Positions 61,597 to 64,000 of a stretch of 64,000 bases of DNA are shown piece after piece (positions within the stretch are counted from its first letter, which is position 1; every line of letters begins with the position of its first letter). The DNA is taken from the NCBI RefSeq assembly GCF_023242365.1, contig NZ_JALLIX010000015.1:1-64000 (forward strand), in the 5' to 3' direction. The translations under genes and the position numbers were made by a program. The notes under the pieces are model-generated. The model had not been told where the DNA came from, did not search any database, and saw only the letters and a program-made list of their open reading frames with translations. Source of the DNA: Pseudomonas sp. MWU13-2100 (GTDB lineage: Bacteria; Pseudomonadota; Gammaproteobacteria; Pseudomonadales; Pseudomonadaceae).

Positions 61597-62019
61597 GGCG
61601 TAGCTCCTGGAGGCAGAATAGGCGTCTGGATGGAGTGCACGATAGTAGGGCGGTCAATGCGAGCTTGTTAGATACAGATTGACTGACAAAACGTCATACA
61701 GCGCTCACCTTATTGCGCATTTGGGGCAACGAGATGAGCCTGTCTTGGTGACCCTCTCGGCGCTGGCATGGATGCGAGTGGAGCCAGGATGAAGCCTCCA
61801 GTGATTCGTCCGACGGTGATTTTTGACCCATATCAATTTCCTTTCGATTAGGGGGCTGGGGCCCACTTGCCGGCAATAACAGAGCTTTGTTGCCATGCTA
61901 TGTTCCAGCGATTGCACACCGTATGCAGCTTGATTGGCGTGTCGGCAGTCTGGGTGAAAATGCTCGATGGCAGTCGTGTGTGTACGAGTTCGGTCCATCG
62001 AATCGTCGAGGAATGACTC
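61597..62019. other. Intergenic region before arsA
   Basis: About 420 bp of lower GC. Short leftward frames (61694-61998) lack ribosome sites. GTGTCGGCAGTCTGGG-like strings do not match a known element. No ArsR-type dyad like that at 13639-13662 was seen upstream of arsA. Confidence 0.5.
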
Positions 62020-63780
62020 ATGCAGTTTCTTGAGAACGCACCGCGCTTTCTGTTTTTCACGGGTAAAGGCGGTGTCGGCAAAACGTCGATTGCCTGTGCC
62101 ACGGCGTTACAGCTGACCGCCCAAGGCAAGCGTGTACTGCTGGTGAGTACCGACCCGGCCTCCAACGTGGGCCAGGTATTTGGTATCAGCATCGGTAACC
62201 ACATCACTCCTGTAGCGGCCGTGGCCCATTTGTCCGCGCTCGAAATCGATCCACAAGCCGCCGCCCAGGCCTACCGTGATCGGATTGTCGGGCCGGCGCG
62301 AGGCGTGCTGGACGCCGATGTGGTCAAAGGCATGGAAGAACAGTTGTCCGGGGCCTGCACAACGGAAATTGCATCTTTTGATGAGTTCACCGGGCTACTG
62401 GTGGGCTCCCGGCAGACCGATGACTTCGACCATATCATCTTTGATACCGCCCCGACCGGGCACACCATTCGCCTGCTCCAACTGCCCGGGGCCTGGAGCG
62501 GTTTCCTCGAAGCCGGTCAAGGCGATGCTTCTTGCCTGGGGCCACTGGCGGGGCTCGATAAACAGCGGGATCAGTATCGTAAAGCGGTTGAGGCGCTGGC
62601 CGATCCCGCACGCACTCGACTGGTCTTGGTGGCCAGGGCCCAGGCGACCACTCTGCGCGAGGCCGAGCGCACGCGTGAGGAATTAGCACGCATCGGTCTG
62701 GGCGAGCAATTCCTGGTGGTCAATGGCGTGTTGCCCGCTACCGAGGCCGAGACGGACCCGTTGGCTGCCGCCGTGTATGCCCGGGAGCAGGCCGCACTGG
62801 CCCAGATGCCGGACGAGCTCAAGGCCTTGCCCATGGACCAACTGCCCCTGAAAGCCTTCGATCTGGTCGGGGTTGAGGCCCTGAAGCAGTTGCTCGGCGA
62901 AGAGCCCCGGGCGATTGGGGGACTGGAGCCTGCAACGGTCGAGTTGCACGCCCCCAGCTTGAGTGATCTGGTCGATGAGATTGCGGCTGACGAGCATGGA
63001 CTGGTGATGGTCATGGGCAAAGGCGGGGTCGGTAAAACCACCCTGGCGGCGGCGGTGGCCGTCGAGTTGGCGCACCGGGGGTTACCGGTTCACCTCACTA
63101 CGTCCGACCCGGCCGCCCACCTGGCGCAGACCCTGGTTGGGTCAATGCCCAACCTGACCCTCAGTCGCATTGATCCCCAGGTTGAAACCCAGCGTTATCG
63201 CGATCAGGTGATGGCCTCCAAGGGCGCGGGCCTGGATGAGCAGGGAAAAGCGCTATTGGCCGAGGATTTACGCTCGCCCTGTACCGAAGAGATCGCGGTC
63301 TTTCAGGCGTTCTCCCGGATCATTCGGGAGGCGGGTAAAAAGTTCGTGGTCATGGATACGGCGCCCACCGGGCACACCCTTTTGCTACTCGATGCCACGG
63401 GCGCCTACCATCGCGACATCGCACGGCAATTGGCAGGCAGCAACCGGCATTTCAGTACGCCGATGATGCAACTTCAAGACCCGAAGCGAACCAAGGTCTT
63501 GCTGGTCACCCTGGCCGAGACGACGCCGGTACTCGAAGCGGCCAATCTGGAAGCCGATCTGCGCCGTGCGGGCATTGAACCCTGGGCTTGGGTGATCAAC
63601 AACAGCATCGCCGCCGCCAGGACGCAATCACCTTTGCTGCGCAAGCGTGCGCGCAATGAACTCAAGGAAATCGAGCAGGTGGCCCGCGAGCACGCCCGTC
63701 GCTATGCGGTGATTCCCTTGATGGCCGAGGAACCTATCGGGGTGGAGCGGTTGCTCAGGCTCAGCGAGAAGCAGCACTGA
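62020..63780 (+). CDS. arsA: ArsA, arsenite-translocating ATPase (tandem halves)
   Basis: This 586-residue fused A1-A2 ATPase has GKGGVGKT P-loops at 15-22 and about 333-340 and the switch motif DTAPTGHT in each half. The three metalloid cysteines of E. coli ArsA are matched by GACTTEI (~112), DASCLG (~171) and SPCTEEI (~424). It drives ArsB-mediated efflux of arsenite, with ArsD as chaperone; neither is in the window. GAGGA precedes ATG 62020. It is separated by nearly 50 kb from arsR-arsC-arsH. Confidence 0.9.
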   Translation: MQFLENAPRFLFFTGKGGVGKTSIACATALQLTAQGKRVLLVSTDPASNVGQVFGISIGNHITPVAAVAHLSALEIDPQAAAQAYRDRIVGPARGVLDADVVKGMEEQLSGACTTEIASFDEFTGLLVGSRQTDDFDHIIFDTAPTGHTIRLLQLPGAWSGFLEAGQGDASCLGPLAGLDKQRDQYRKAVEALADPARTRLVLVARAQATTLREAERTREELARIGLGEQFLVVNGVLPATEAETDPLAAAVYAREQAALAQMPDELKALPMDQLPLKAFDLVGVEALKQLLGEEPRAIGGLEPATVELHAPSLSDLVDEIAADEHGLVMVMGKGGVGKTTLAAAVAVELAHRGLPVHLTTSDPAAHLAQTLVGSMPNLTLSRIDPQVETQRYRDQVMASKGAGLDEQGKALLAEDLRSPCTEEIAVFQAFSRIIREAGKKFVVMDTAPTGHTLLLLDATGAYHRDIARQLAGSNRHFSTPMMQLQDPKRTKVLLVTLAETTPVLEAANLEADLRRAGIEPWAWVINNSIAAARTQSPLLRKRARNELKEIEQVAREHARRYAVIPLMAEEPIGVERLLRLSEKQH

Positions 63781-63792
63781 GGGCCCAGTGCT

Positions 63793-64000
63793 ACCGCGCT
63801 GACCTCGGCGCTGCTGCCGATCCTGATGGCGATCCCGCACAACCTGCCGGGGGATTTCAGTCGGTTGGGCATGACCATGCTTTTGGGGGCGTCGTCAGCT
63901 TCGGCTTCATACTGCCCATCAATGCGCCGCAGAATATGGTGTGCCTGGGCGCGGAGACCTTCAATCCGAAACAATTCGCCCGGGTTGGCGTGGTGATTAC
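63793..64000 (+). pseudogene. Frameshifted DASS/SLC13 anion symporter fragment (runs off the edge)
   Basis: Two frames together give a DASS-family C-terminal half. TALTSALLPILMAIPHNLPG is in the first frame. After a shift near 63885-63890, VVSFGFILPINAPQNMVCLG and ETFNPKQFARVGVVI follow. The INAPQNM motif is characteristic of SLC13 carriers. No start codon or ribosome site is present, and the 5' part is missing. It follows arsA by 12 bp, where arsB might be expected, and looks like a decayed replacement. The right end lies outside the window. Confidence 0.6.

Overview
The window reads as a chromosomal segment of a Pseudomonas, most likely of the P. fluorescens group. Supporting signs are high GC with typical Pseudomonas codon use, REP-type GTGGGAGC…GCTTGC…CGCGAA repeats, a hydroxyproline catabolic block resembling the P. 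aeruginosa lhp locus, polyamine-type glutamine synthetase and FAD oxidase genes, and small Pseudomonas-restricted genes. No rRNA, tRNA, CRISPR array, intact insertion sequence or prophage was recognised.

Layout. 0-3.4 kb: a gamma-glutamyl-amine pathway pair (glutamine synthetase-like ligase and FAD oxidase), divergent from the start of an ABC ATPase. 3.5-9.2 kb: two secreted c-heme proteins, one with a sialidase/lectin-like propeller, around a nucleoside hydrolase. 9.2-14.2 kb: a methyltransferase, a LysR regulator, a broken AMP ligase, an arsR-arsC-arsH operon with no efflux pump, and a cupin. 14.2-23.4 kb: a betaine / N-methylproline block (flavin/Fe-S demethylase, TetR regulator with a clear operator, ProC-like reductase, ProXWV-type ABC transporter, sodium:solute symporter) and a LysE exporter. 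23.4-29.1 kb: an accessory island with two direct copies of an 850-bp module (structured leader plus DUF6124-type gene) on either side of orphan effector-tail/immunity pairs. 29.5-38.2 kb: a regulated catabolic operon (FadR-type regulator, amino-acid ABC transporter, gamma-glutamyltransferase, SDR, class-III aminotransferase, second glutamine synthetase-like ligase). 38.3-42 kb: small orphan genes, two NAD(P)-binding oxidoreductases and a broken HxlR regulator. 42-57.6 kb: catabolism of several hydroxyproline isomers (Ldh-type reductase, ketoglutarate-semialdehyde dehydrogenase, deaminase, trans-3-hydroxyproline dehydratase, ABC transporter, aconitase X, AraC-PAS regulator, D-hydroxyproline dehydrogenase, epimerase, GntR regulator). 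57.7-61.6 kb: a MocR regulator divergent from an unusual ferredoxin-reductase/M24-peptidase fusion, and a LysE exporter. 62-64 kb: a full-length arsA beside a frameshifted anion symporter.

How the genes work together. Most of the window takes up and degrades nitrogenous small molecules: polyamines, betaines, N-methylproline, hydroxyprolines and probably an unidentified amine. Each block has its own transporter and local regulator. Three near-identical TCGTATACGA-type operators tie the hydroxyproline deaminase, the substrate-binding protein and the GntR gene into one regulon.

The most unusual signal is the leader of the duplicated 850-bp module. In each copy an 8-nt hairpin loop, a downstream complementary 7-mer and a second loop form a three-strand set. 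The set differs between copies at four positions, and all three strands change together. This is direct covariation evidence for mutually exclusive RNA (or DNA) pairings that I cannot match to a described element. The ferredoxin-reductase/M24 fusion and the effector/immunity scrapyard are the next most interesting points.
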